DNA from: an uncultured Acidimicrobiales bacterium
GTDB lineage: Bacteria; Actinomycetota; Acidimicrobiia; Acidimicrobiales; SHLQ01
Direction: 5' to 3'
Assembly (NCBI GenBank): GCA_938002955.1
Contig: CALLAA010000253.1
Coordinates: 1-37,154, forward strand
DNA: 37,154 bases
The notes under the pieces are model-generated. The model was not told where the DNA came from, did no database searches, and saw only the letters and a program-made list of their open reading frames with translations. Each line of letters starts with the position of its first letter. Positions within the stretch are counted from its first letter, which is position 1. The translations under genes and the position numbers were made by a program. Below are positions 22,673 to 29,800 of the stretch, in pieces.

Positions 22673-24016
22673 ATGGAACTTCTCCCCATCCTTATCGTCC
22701 TGTCCCTCGGCCTGATCTGCGGCTTCATCGTGTTGTTCATGCTGCTTCGTCAGTTCCTTGCCGACCACGCCGAAACGAGCGGCGACGTTGCCCTCGACCA
22801 TGCCGTCGAGGCCGCGGTTCGCGCCACGTTGTCCGAGCGCGGGGCTACCGCCGAGGCGCTGGGACGTGACCGCGAAGCCACGGTGCAGGCCGCCGTTGTG
22901 CGCGCCGCCGAGGTCGCCGACGCGAAGCTCGATGCTCGGCTCCGGTCGGGTACCGAACAGATGGACGCTCGGCTTCGTCAGGGAACCGAGAAGCTCGAAG
23001 CGAATATGGCACTCGGTCACCAGAAGTACGACGCCAGTGCATCGATTATTGAGAAGCAGAACCAAGAGATGCGCTCGGAGCTGAAGCGTGTCGAGAAACT
23101 GCTTACCGAGCTGCAGGAGAAGACCGCCGGGCAGCACGGGGCGGTCGTGGCACAGTTGCACGAGGCGGCCAAGGTGACCGGCCAATTGCAACAGACCACG
23201 GGCAGCCTGCGCGATGCGCTCGGTAGTTCCAAGAAGCGCGGCAATTGGGGCGAGCGTATGGCCCAGGACGTTCTCGCACACGCGGGCATGGTCGAGGGCA
23301 TCAACTACCGAGTGCAAAAGGGAATCGAGTCGGGCGGCCGCCCAGACTTCACCATCTTGATGCCGCGCCAGATGGTCCTGCACATGGACGTGAAGTTCCC
23401 CGCCGACAATTACCTCAGCTTTCTTGAAGCTACCGATGCTGGGGCGACGGCTGAGGCGGAGGCATTCCGCAAGCAGTTCGTCAAGGACGCTCGTAATCGA
23501 GTCAAAGAACTGGCGACTCGTCGCTACCACGAAGAAACGGACTCGGTTGACACGGTCGTGCTGTTCATTCCCAACGAGAGCGTGTTTGCGTTCGTTCAGG
23601 AGAACGACGCGTCGCTCATGGACGAGGCCATGCGATCAAAGATCGTTCTCTGCGGACCGAGCACCCTCATTGCGGTGTTGGCCATCGTCCGCCAGGCAAT
23701 GGACAACTTCATGCTCGAGCAGCGCAGCAACGAGATCATGGAGTGCCTGTCCGGGTTCAAAAACGAGTGGACCAAGTTCTCCGAGAAAGTCACGCAGCAC
23801 GGCAATCAGCTGAATACCGTCATGAAGTCCTTTAGCGACCTGTCGGGTACCCGTACCAACCAGCTGCAACGTCAACTCAATCGCATCGACGAACTTCAGG
23901 TTGCACGCGATGTCGAAGCCGAACAGCTTGCATCGGGCGATCCATCGAGCGATCCCGACGCCGTTGCGACAACAGATGCATGGCCCCGGCTTCGCGAGGT
24001 CGCGGCAACAGCGTAG
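22673..24016 (+). CDS. rmuC: DNA recombination protein RmuC
   Basis: A 447-residue RmuC. An N-terminal membrane helix (ELLPILIVLSLGLICGFIVL) is followed by a long coiled coil (about 40–185) that includes the internal near-repeat DARLRSGTEQM / DARLRQGTEKL. The conserved nuclease-like core then reads KKRGNWGERMAQDVLAHAG, SGGRPDFTILMP, HMDVKFPADNYLSFLEA and VVLFIPNESVFAFVQE. The family limits inversions at short repeats and is thought to carry a PD-(D/E)XK-like nuclease fold (family knowledge). It is divergent from the spermidine-synthase-like gene. The hairpin-rich gap begins about 50 nt after its stop. Confidence 0.95.
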   Translation: MELLPILIVLSLGLICGFIVLFMLLRQFLADHAETSGDVALDHAVEAAVRATLSERGATAEALGRDREATVQAAVVRAAEVADAKLDARLRSGTEQMDARLRQGTEKLEANMALGHQKYDASASIIEKQNQEMRSELKRVEKLLTELQEKTAGQHGAVVAQLHEAAKVTGQLQQTTGSLRDALGSSKKRGNWGERMAQDVLAHAGMVEGINYRVQKGIESGGRPDFTILMPRQMVLHMDVKFPADNYLSFLEATDAGATAEAEAFRKQFVKDARNRVKELATRRYHEETDSVDTVVLFIPNESVFAFVQENDASLMDEAMRSKIVLCGPSTLIAVLAIVRQAMDNFMLEQRSNEIMECLSGFKNEWTKFSEKVTQHGNQLNTVMKSFSDLSGTRTNQLQRQLNRIDELQVARDVEAEQLASGDPSSDPDAVATTDAWPRLREVAATA

Positions 24017-24061
24017 AGACGTGAGCGGGTGTCAATACCGGTTTGACTAGGGGTGAGCTAG

Positions 24062-24365
24062 CAATCCAGAGAGCATACCCTCTGGTCGACTACCCCAGAA
24101 TTGGGGTCAGGGCATGGTGATCGCTATCGCGTCCTGTGGTGAGGCCGATTGATCAGAACCGCTGCGAAGCGGGTTGGTGGCGCTGAGGTCTCCTTGGCTC
24201 AGAGAACGCTGACCAATTCCCTTGGAACATGATGTGACTTGCCCTCGCCTCATCTTCCTTTGGTCAACGTGACCTCTTGCTCCGTTCCCCCCACGGAGCA
24301 AGAGGTCAAGTTCACCGTCTGCAACGGTGTTCGCCGGTTGGCACGGCGGATTGCTTCGCCGTCTG
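24062..24365. other. Hairpin-dense gap before metG; candidate structured RNA
   Basis: The 379-nt stretch 24017–24395 has no supportable gene but at least seven inverted repeats in order: 24066–24085 (CCAGAG/CTCTGG), 24092–24107 (ACCCCA/TGGGGT), 24157–24175 (stem closed by GCGA, a GNRA tetraloop on the plus strand), 24174–24216 (TTGGT/ACCAA outer stem with inner GCG/CGC and TGAG/CTCA), 24266–24312 (16 perfect base pairs around a TCCCCCC loop, extended by AAC/GTT), 24313–24329 (CACCGT/ACGGTG) and 24343–24362 (ACGGCG/CGCCGT). No T tract follows any of them. It could be a non-coding RNA, a set of terminators after rmuC, or a decayed mobile element. It matches no T-box, RNase P, tmRNA or SRP RNA signature that I know. 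Confidence 0.6.
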
Positions 24366-24382
24366 TAAAGCCAGGCGCGGTC

Positions 24383-24388
24383 TAGGCT
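24383..24388 (+). promoter_or_regulatory. -10 box of a probable leaderless promoter for metG
   Basis: TAGGCT lies 7 nt before the GTG at 24396. If it is used, the hairpin region upstream is not part of the metG mRNA. Confidence 0.5.
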
Positions 24389-24395
24389 TGGATGG

Positions 24396-25925
24396 GTGAG
24401 CACGTTCTACATCACCACACCCATCTATTACGTCAATGACGCTCCCCACATTGGGCACGCGTACACCACGGTCGTCGCGGACGCTTTTGCGCGTTGGCAC
24501 CGCCTGTTGGGCGACGACACCATGATGCTCACCGGTACCGATGAGCACGGACTCAAGATCCAGCGTGCCGCGGAAGAGAACGGCGTCAGCCCCCAAGAGC
24601 AAGTGGACTCGACCAGCGTGTTGTTCCGCGAAGCTGCGGCGCTGATGAACATCGCCAACGACGATTTCATCCGCACGACCGAGCCTCGCCACCACGCTGC
24701 GGTGCAGGAGCTCATGCAGCGGATCTACGACAACGGGTACATCTATTCCGACACGTACGAGGGCCTGTATTGCGTTGGTTGCGAGGCGTATTACACCGAG
24801 GACGAGCTGAACGACGGCAATTGCCGAATTCATGATCGACCGGCGGAACAGATGGTCGAGGAAAACTACTTCTTCAAGCTGAGCGCCTTCGCCGACCAGC
24901 TGCTCGAGTACTTCGAGCAAACCAACGGGGTCGTCAAGCCCGATGGCTACCGCAATGAAGTCCTGGGACTACTCAAGCAAGAACTGCGCGATGTAAGCAT
25001 CTCGCGTTCGTCGCTGTCTTGGGGTATTCCGGTGCCGTGGGATGACAAGCACGTGTTCTACGTCTGGTACGACGCGTTGATCAACTACGCCACGGCCGCC
25101 GGCTTTGGCGCCGATGACGCTGCCTTTGAGAAGTGGTGGCCAAACGTCACGCACATCATTGGTAAGGACATCATTCGGTTCCACTGTGTCTTTTGGCCAG
25201 CGATGCTCCTGGCTGCAGGCATCACCGACCTACCGAAGTACTACGTCCACGGTTGGTTGCTGATCGGTGGGGAGAAAATGAGCAAGTCGAAGCTCAATTC
25301 GGTGACGCCGAAGCAACTCATCGAAGGTGATGGCGACCAAGGTTTCGCAGCGTTCGGTGTCGACGGCTTTCGCTACCACTTCCTGCGGGACCCGCCATTT
25401 GGGCCAGACAGCGACTTCAGCTACGAGCAGATGATCACCCGCTACAACTCCGATCTGGCGAATCAGTTCGGCAACCTCGTGCAGCGCGTGATTACGGTGA
25501 CGGGCAAGAAGTGCGGTGACGTTTCGCCAGCACCGTCGGCCGACTCGCCGCTCGCAGCGGTCGCATCCGAGGCCTACGAGGCAACCGCCGCCGCATGGGA
25601 ACGAGCCCAGCCGCCGATCGCGTTCGACGCCACGTGGCGCCTGATCCGTGAAACGAACGAGTATCTGGCCGCCAACGAGCCGTGGAAGATGGATGAGGGT
25701 GCCGACGTCGACCGCGTCATGGGTGATGCGCTCGAGGCCATTCGTATCGTCACCATCTTGGCGTCGCCAGCAATTCCCGAGGCCGCTCAACGCACGTGGG
25801 AACGAATTGGCATGGACGGCAACGTCCACGATCAACGGTTGCCCGAAGCTGCAGGCTGGGGTGGGTATCCCGGTGGCGTAGCGCTTGCGAGCGGCGATCC
25901 ACTCTTTCCTCGTTTGAAGGGGTAG
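24396..25925 (+). CDS. metG: Methionine–tRNA ligase
   Basis: A 509-residue class I synthetase that charges tRNA-Met. The HIGH motif is in NDAPHIGHAYT (about residues 15–24) and the KMSKS loop in GGEKMSKSKLNSV. The zinc-knuckle region has CVGCEAYYTEDEL but the second pair reads NCRIHDR, so one Cys of the usual set is a His. Length fits the short actinobacterial form without the C-terminal tRNA-binding domain. It heads the block metG–tatD–rpf–rsmA–ispE, in the same order as Mycobacterium tuberculosis Rv1007c–Rv1011. TatD starts 6 nt after its stop. Confidence 0.97.
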   Translation: MSTFYITTPIYYVNDAPHIGHAYTTVVADAFARWHRLLGDDTMMLTGTDEHGLKIQRAAEENGVSPQEQVDSTSVLFREAAALMNIANDDFIRTTEPRHHAAVQELMQRIYDNGYIYSDTYEGLYCVGCEAYYTEDELNDGNCRIHDRPAEQMVEENYFFKLSAFADQLLEYFEQTNGVVKPDGYRNEVLGLLKQELRDVSISRSSLSWGIPVPWDDKHVFYVWYDALINYATAAGFGADDAAFEKWWPNVTHIIGKDIIRFHCVFWPAMLLAAGITDLPKYYVHGWLLIGGEKMSKSKLNSVTPKQLIEGDGDQGFAAFGVDGFRYHFLRDPPFGPDSDFSYEQMITRYNSDLANQFGNLVQRVITVTGKKCGDVSPAPSADSPLAAVASEAYEATAAAWERAQPPIAFDATWRLIRETNEYLAANEPWKMDEGADVDRVMGDALEAIRIVTILASPAIPEAAQRTWERIGMDGNVHDQRLPEAAGWGGYPGGVALASGDPLFPRLKG

Positions 25926-25931
25926 TTGACC

Positions 25932-26690
25932 GTGCTGTCGTGGATCGACAACCACTGCCATATCCCACCCGGTGAGGATGGCGATGCCTGGGTCGAGGCG
26001 GCCCGCGCCGCGGGCGTGGCGCAGATGGTGACCGTTGGGGTCACGCACGAGCGCTCGGTCGAGGCAATTGCCGTGGCGGCACGCCACGACGGGGTGTACG
26101 CCACTGTCGGCGTACATCCGCACGACGCTACCGACGGAACCGACGGGCTCGCCGAGCTCTTGTCGGCGCCCAAGGTCGTCGCAGTGGGCGAGGCTGGCCT
26201 CGACTACCACTACGACCATTCGCCGCGCGACGTGCAGAAATCTGTGTTCGCCGAACACATCGCACTCGCGAACGCCCATGACCTCCCGCTGGTGATCCAC
26301 ACTCGCGATGCCTGGGAGGACACCTTTGAGATCCTCGACGCCGAGGGGACCCCGCGGCGAACCGTCTTCCACTGCTTCACCGGAGGCCCTGACGAGGCCC
26401 GGCACGGGCTCGATCGTGGAATCGTGGTTTCGGTCAGCGGCATCGTCACCTTCAAAAACGCGCAGGACCTGCGCGATGCGGTCAACATCTGTCCGCTCGA
26501 CATGTTGATGGTCGAGACCGACTCTCCGTACTTGGCCCCGGTACCGCATCGTGGCAAGAAGAACCAGCCGGCAAATGTCGTTCACGTCGGCGAAGCGGTC
26601 GCCGAATTGCATGGCATTTCGGCCGAAGAAGTTGCCCGAGCGACGTCTTTTCGAGCAATGGAGTTCTACGGACTCGGCTCATTCGGGTAA
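25932..26690 (+). CDS. tatD: TatD-family metal-dependent hydrolase
   Basis: A 252-residue TIM-barrel deoxyribonuclease of the TatD family. Metal ligands are visible: DNHCHI near the N-terminus, GEAGLDYHYD, LVIHTRDAW, FHCFTG and VETDSPYLAP. The GTG at 25932 is chosen because AAGGGG ends about 9 nt upstream; an in-frame TTG at 25926 sits too close. It follows metG by 6 nt and is probably co-transcribed. TatD enzymes have 3'-5' exonuclease activity and a role in DNA quality control (family knowledge). Confidence 0.95.
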   Translation: MLSWIDNHCHIPPGEDGDAWVEAARAAGVAQMVTVGVTHERSVEAIAVAARHDGVYATVGVHPHDATDGTDGLAELLSAPKVVAVGEAGLDYHYDHSPRDVQKSVFAEHIALANAHDLPLVIHTRDAWEDTFEILDAEGTPRRTVFHCFTGGPDEARHGLDRGIVVSVSGIVTFKNAQDLRDAVNICPLDMLMVETDSPYLAPVPHRGKKNQPANVVHVGEAVAELHGISAEEVARATSFRAMEFYGLGSFG

Positions 26691-26720
26691 TTCGCCTCCG
26701 AGCAATTTCTTTCGCACGAG

Positions 26721-26783
26721 TTGCAGTTGGTCAGGTGGTTTCCTAGCGTGTTGATTCGCGCGGACGGGCCTTCCTTTCCGCGC
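26721..26783 (+). promoter_or_regulatory. Promoter and leader hairpin of the Rpf gene
   Basis: TTGCAG at 26721–26726 and TAGCGT at 26744–26749 are 17 bp apart, a good sigma-70-type arrangement. The leader of about 60 nt contains a perfect 7-bp hairpin at 26758–26783 (GCGCGGA/TCCGCGC) and AAAGGGG about 8 nt before the GTG at 26818. Confidence 0.5.
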
Positions 26784-26817
26784 TGTTGTATGTATGGGCA
26801 ATAAAGGGGTTGGTTCG

Positions 26818-27816
26818 GTGAATTCACCGAAGGTAAACGAACGTTGGCGGGTCGCACTCGCCGGACTCGTTGCGGCCTTAGCGATCCCGTTCCTCATCAT
26901 CGATTCCCCAGCGCCAGCTGAGGGCGTCGAGACCAACGGCCAGGACGCTGCCTCGACCGAAGCCGACGAAGAGGCTTCTCAAGACCCTGTCGAAGAACCC
27001 GCGGCCGAGGACGTTGCCGCCGACGATACCGAAGTCGCCCTCGGTGCGGTCGAGGTCGTCATCGTCGACGATCTGGTTAGCCCGGACATCTCGCGACTTG
27101 CCGATCACGCTGGCACATGGGGCGCGGCTCGCAGTCAGGCCATCGCCGATGGCCGTGTCGAAGCCAGTTCAGTGCCGCCACCGTCGAACACGAACTTGGC
27201 CCTTTTGCCGAAGCTCCCACGTCTTCCGGAGCCGGAGGCGCCTGCTGAGGAGCCGTCCGAGGAGCCAGTTGATCCGGAGGCGCCTGCTGAGGAGCCCTCC
27301 GAGGAGCCAGTTGACCCGGAGGCGCCTGCTGAGGAGCCCTCCGAGGAGCCAGTTGATCCGGAGGCGCCTGCTGAGGAGCCCTCCGAGGAGCCAGTTGACC
27401 CGGAGGCGCCTGCTGAGGAGCCTTCCGAGGAGCCTGTCGATCCCGAGACGCCGGTCGAAGAGCCGACCGAACCTCCGGTCGTCGAGCCAGAAACGCCATC
27501 GGCACCACCGGTACCAGCCCAGGTCAACGGACGTGTTCCTGTGCCAGCAGGTGGCCCAACCGCTGCGCAGTGGGATGCCGTTCGCAAGTGCGAATCCACG
27601 CACAACTACCGAGCGATTAGCCCATCGGGTCTGTACCGGGGTGCGTACCAGTTCTCGCAGCAGACTTGGGACTGGGTTGCGGGCATCCACCAGCCACATC
27701 TCGTCGGCATCGACCCAATCGATGCAGAGCCTGCATGGCAGGACATCATGGCCTACACCCTCTACGCAATGCGTGGATGGGACCAGTGGCCAATCTGTGG
27801 CAAGAACTTGCTGTAA
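26818..27816 (+). CDS. Rpf-type transglycosylase-like protein with acidic Pro/Glu repeats
   Basis: A 332-residue exported protein. An N-terminal membrane helix (RVALAGLVAALAIPFLIID) is followed by an acidic linker, five perfect 14-residue repeats PEAPAEEPSEEPVD, and a C-terminal resuscitation-promoting-factor domain: WDAVRKCESTHNYRAI, with the catalytic Glu after the first Cys, then GAYQFSQQTWDWV and a second Cys in WPICGKN. Rpf domains cleave peptidoglycan and promote regrowth from dormancy. It occupies the rpfB position (between tatD and rsmA) but lacks the DUF348 and G5 domains of mycobacterial RpfB; the Pro/Glu repeat takes their place as a spacer. The GTG at 26818 has a good Shine-Dalgarno sequence; an ATG at 26794 is the alternative. 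Confidence 0.93.
   Translation: MNSPKVNERWRVALAGLVAALAIPFLIIDSPAPAEGVETNGQDAASTEADEEASQDPVEEPAAEDVAADDTEVALGAVEVVIVDDLVSPDISRLADHAGTWGAARSQAIADGRVEASSVPPPSNTNLALLPKLPRLPEPEAPAEEPSEEPVDPEAPAEEPSEEPVDPEAPAEEPSEEPVDPEAPAEEPSEEPVDPEAPAEEPSEEPVDPETPVEEPTEPPVVEPETPSAPPVPAQVNGRVPVPAGGPTAAQWDAVRKCESTHNYRAISPSGLYRGAYQFSQQTWDWVAGIHQPHLVGIDPIDAEPAWQDIMAYTLYAMRGWDQWPICGKNLL
27232..27480 (+). repeat. 42-bp in-frame tandem repeat in the Rpf gene
   Basis: Five 42-bp units start at 27232, 27274, 27316, 27358 and 27400, then a diverged unit to 27480. The final Asp codon alternates GAT, GAC, GAT, GAC over the first four units, which suggests that an 84-bp dimer was duplicated. Each unit encodes PEAPAEEPSEEPVD. 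Copy-number change would lengthen or shorten the surface spacer without breaking the frame. Confidence 0.95.
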
Positions 27817-27826
27817 ACGATTCGAT

Positions 27827-28645
27827 GTGACCCATAGCCGTCCAACGATTCACGAGCTCCTGGACAAACACGGTCTCGCCGCGCGTCGCGAACTCGGACA
27901 GAACTTCGTGGCCGATCCCAATACGGTTCGTCGCATCGCCGCGCTCGCCGATGTTGGCGAAGGGGACCTCGTCGTCGAAATCGGTCCGGGTCTCGGTTCG
28001 CTCACGCTCGCGTTGATCGAGACCGGCGCAATCGTCGTTGCGATCGAGATTGACTCTGGGCTCGCCGCCGCTGTCGCAGAGGTTGTCGGCACCGACGCTC
28101 GGGTCATCGAGGCGGACGCGCAGACGGTCGACTGGAATGAGGTGATTGGTGACCACGACGGACGGGTCCATGTGGTCGCCAACCTGCCATACAACATCGG
28201 GACCACACTGGTGCTCGACATTCTCGCCGACGAGCCTCGGGTGTCGACGATTACCGTGCTCGTGCAGTCCGAGGTCGCCGAACGCTTCGCCGCCCAGCCC
28301 GGCTCCAAGATCTACGGGATTCCGTCGGTGATGGCCGCGCTGCATGCGGACGCGCATGTGCTCGCCACGGTGCCGCCCACCGTGTTCGTGCCGAGACCCA
28401 AGGTGCAATCTTCTGTGGTCAAGCTCACCCGCAGAGACGGCGGCCCCGAGATTGCCCACGGCGATCTCGGCACGGTTGTCCGAGCCGGATTTGGGCAGCG
28501 GCGCAAGATGCTCCGCCGGGCGCTCGGCGGGTTACTTACCGAGGAACAGATAGCTGCCGCCGACGTCGATCCAACAGCGCGCGCCGAACAGCTCGACCTC
28601 GCTGCATGGATCAGGTTGGCCAGGGTCGTACAGTCGACACCATGA
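27827..28645 (+). CDS. rsmA: 16S rRNA adenine dimethyltransferase RsmA (KsgA)
   Basis: A 272-residue methyltransferase that dimethylates two adjacent adenines near the 3' end of 16S rRNA. Motifs are ELGQNFVAD, the SAM-binding VEIGPGLGSLTLAL, the catalytic NLPYNIGT, and VFVPRPKVQSSVV. The open frame extends far upstream through the Rpf gene, but the GTG at 27827, 10 nt after the Rpf stop, gives the family N-terminus. Its stop overlaps the ispE start (ATGA). Confidence 0.95.
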   Translation: MTHSRPTIHELLDKHGLAARRELGQNFVADPNTVRRIAALADVGEGDLVVEIGPGLGSLTLALIETGAIVVAIEIDSGLAAAVAEVVGTDARVIEADAQTVDWNEVIGDHDGRVHVVANLPYNIGTTLVLDILADEPRVSTITVLVQSEVAERFAAQPGSKIYGIPSVMAALHADAHVLATVPPTVFVPRPKVQSSVVKLTRRDGGPEIAHGDLGTVVRAGFGQRRKMLRRALGGLLTEEQIAAADVDPTARAEQLDLAAWIRLARVVQSTP

Positions 28646-29361
28646 CAACCAACCCCGTGTTGCTCGCCCCAGCGAAGCTCACACGAACATTGCGAGTTAC
28701 CGGCATCCGAGACGATGGTTTGCACCTGATCGAAGCCGAGATGGTCACCCTCGACCTCTACGACGAGATCGAAGTCCAGCCCGGAGGCCGTGGGGTGTAC
28801 GTCGTCGACAGGGGAGCGTCGGTCGACCTCGACCCGTTCGACAACCTCGTCGCTAGCGCAGCCCGGCTCGCCGGAGTGCAGATCGGGGCGCGGCTAACGA
28901 AACGAATCCCTGCCGGAGCCGGGCTGGGTGGTGGCTCTGCCGACGCCGCAGCAATCCTGCGGTGGGCCGGATACGACGACGTCGTGAACGCCGCTTCGAT
29001 CGGCGCCGACGTCGCCTTCTGTCTCGTCGGTGGCCGTGCCATCGTTCGAGGAATCGGCGAGATCGTCGAACCGCTCCCGTTCGAACCTGCCACCGTTACG
29101 GTCGTGACCCCGCCCGTGCATTGCAGCACGCCGGCGGTCTATAGACGCTGGGACGAGATGGGCGGCCCAACAGGGCCCAATGGCAACGACTTGGAACCAG
29201 CGGCACTCGACGTCGCCCCCGAGCTTCATGAGACCCGCGAACGTCTCGGAAACGCAACAGGTATGACGCCTCGCCTCGCCGGCAGCGGCAGTAGTTGGTT
29301 CGTCGAAGGAGCCTTTCCCGACGCCGGGTTAGTGCTGCGAACCGTGCCCGCTTCGGAATAA
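28642..29361 (+). CDS. ispE: 4-diphosphocytidyl-2-C-methyl-D-erythritol kinase
   Basis: A 239-residue GHMP kinase of the MEP isoprenoid pathway. The start LLAPAKLTRTLRV carries the conserved Ala-Pro-Ala-Lys; the ATP loop is PAGAGLGGGSADAAAIL; and the third motif is LAGSGSSWFVE. It is shorter than the usual 280–300 residues, mostly through short loops and a short C-terminus. Its ATG overlaps the rsmA stop by 4 nt, as in the conserved actinobacterial pair. The typical NLN-type pattern after the APAK motif is altered (Lys-Leu-Thr), which is a mild oddity. Confidence 0.92.
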   Translation: MTTNPVLLAPAKLTRTLRVTGIRDDGLHLIEAEMVTLDLYDEIEVQPGGRGVYVVDRGASVDLDPFDNLVASAARLAGVQIGARLTKRIPAGAGLGGGSADAAAILRWAGYDDVVNAASIGADVAFCLVGGRAIVRGIGEIVEPLPFEPATVTVVTPPVHCSTPAVYRRWDEMGGPTGPNGNDLEPAALDVAPELHETRERLGNATGMTPRLAGSGSSWFVEGAFPDAGLVLRTVPASE

Positions 29362-29415
29362 AGGTCGTTTGGAGGTCGGTGCCTCCGAGCAATGGCGCTA
29401 TCGTGCGATCTCGTT

Positions 29416-29514
29416 ATGGGATCTCTTATTAAAAAGCGCCGTAAGCGCATGCGCAAGAAGAAGCACCGCAAGATGTTGAAGCGGACTCGAGCGCAGCGTC
29501 AGCGCGGCCGCTAG
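29416..29514 (+). CDS. bS22-type mini ribosomal protein (AURKAIP1/COX24 domain)
   Basis: A 32-residue, extremely basic protein beginning MGSLIKKRRKRMRKKKHRK and ending in RAQRQRGR. It matches the actinobacterial small-subunit protein bS22, related to mitochondrial mS38, known from mycobacterial ribosome structures. It is easily missed because of its size. A -10-like TATCGT at 29399–29404 lies shortly upstream, and an intrinsic terminator follows 32 nt after the stop, so it is probably its own short transcription unit. A small hairpin (GGAGG/CCTCC, 29371–29386) lies between ispE and this gene. Confidence 0.93.
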   Translation: MGSLIKKRRKRMRKKKHRKMLKRTRAQRQRGR

Positions 29515-29546
29515 TCACCGCTAGCACACAAAACCTATGTGGAATT

Positions 29547-29567
29547 GGCCCGCCCAGCGGGCCTTTT
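29547..29567 (+). terminator. Intrinsic terminator after the bS22 gene
   Basis: A perfect 7-bp stem GGCCCGC/GCGGGCC with a 3-nt loop spans 29547–29563 and is followed directly by TTTT. It is the clearest rho-independent terminator in the window. Confidence 0.9.
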
Positions 29568-29631
29568 CCGCGCCGTAACAACGCAGGCCGCCGAAGCAAT
29601 CGAGCGGACGGTAACGTTATGGCAAATACCA

Positions 29632-29704
29632 TGGCCAATAGTTCAGTTGGTAGAACGCCAGATTTTGATTCTGGAGGTCGAAGGTTCGATCCCTTCTTGG
29701 CCAA
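29632..29704 (+). tRNA. tRNA-Gln, anticodon TTG
   Basis: The cloverleaf is complete. The acceptor stem is TGGCCAA with TTGGCCA (29632–29638 and 29697–29703) and discriminator A at 29704. The D stem is GTTC/GAAC, the anticodon stem CCAGA/TCTGG with loop TTTTGAT (anticodon TTG), and the T stem GAAGG/CCTTC. CCA is not encoded. A -10-like TAACGT at 29612–29617 would start the transcript a few bases upstream. Confidence 0.97.
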
Positions 29705-29713
29705 CGTCAGTCC

Positions 29714-29737
29714 CTCGGCGCCTGGGCGCCGTCCGAG
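29714..29737 (+). terminator. Probable terminator hairpin after tRNA-Gln
   Basis: A CTCGG/CCGAG stem with an inner GC-rich stem and a small bulge lies 10 nt after the tRNA; the downstream ATTCTTGTTT is a weak T-rich tail. A second hairpin, TCTCGC/GCGAGA at 29762–29780, follows before the next gene. Confidence 0.55.
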
Positions 29738-29800
29738 ATTCTTGTTTCCTTTGCAACTGCATCTCGCCTCTATAGCGAGACGTTTGCTAATACTTGAGGC

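Noticed and set aside
24017-24395. T-box or SAM riboswitch for metG, RNase P RNA, tmRNA or SRP RNA
   Set aside because: The T-box sequence AGGGTGGNACCGCG and the core signatures of the other RNAs are absent, and metG seems to have a leaderless promoter downstream of the hairpins.
27077-27699. Long minus-strand open frames opposite the Rpf repeats
   Set aside because: They are low-complexity Arg/Gln- or Ser/Gly-rich translations of the 42-bp repeat and lack start signals.
26694-29393. Shared 13-mer GCCTCCGAGCAAT after tatD and after ispE, with the core CGAGCAAT also in the 31-nt repeats
   Set aside because: The core also appears inside coding sequence at 26652 and near 16407, so a common short word in a biased genome explains it as well as a repeat family does.
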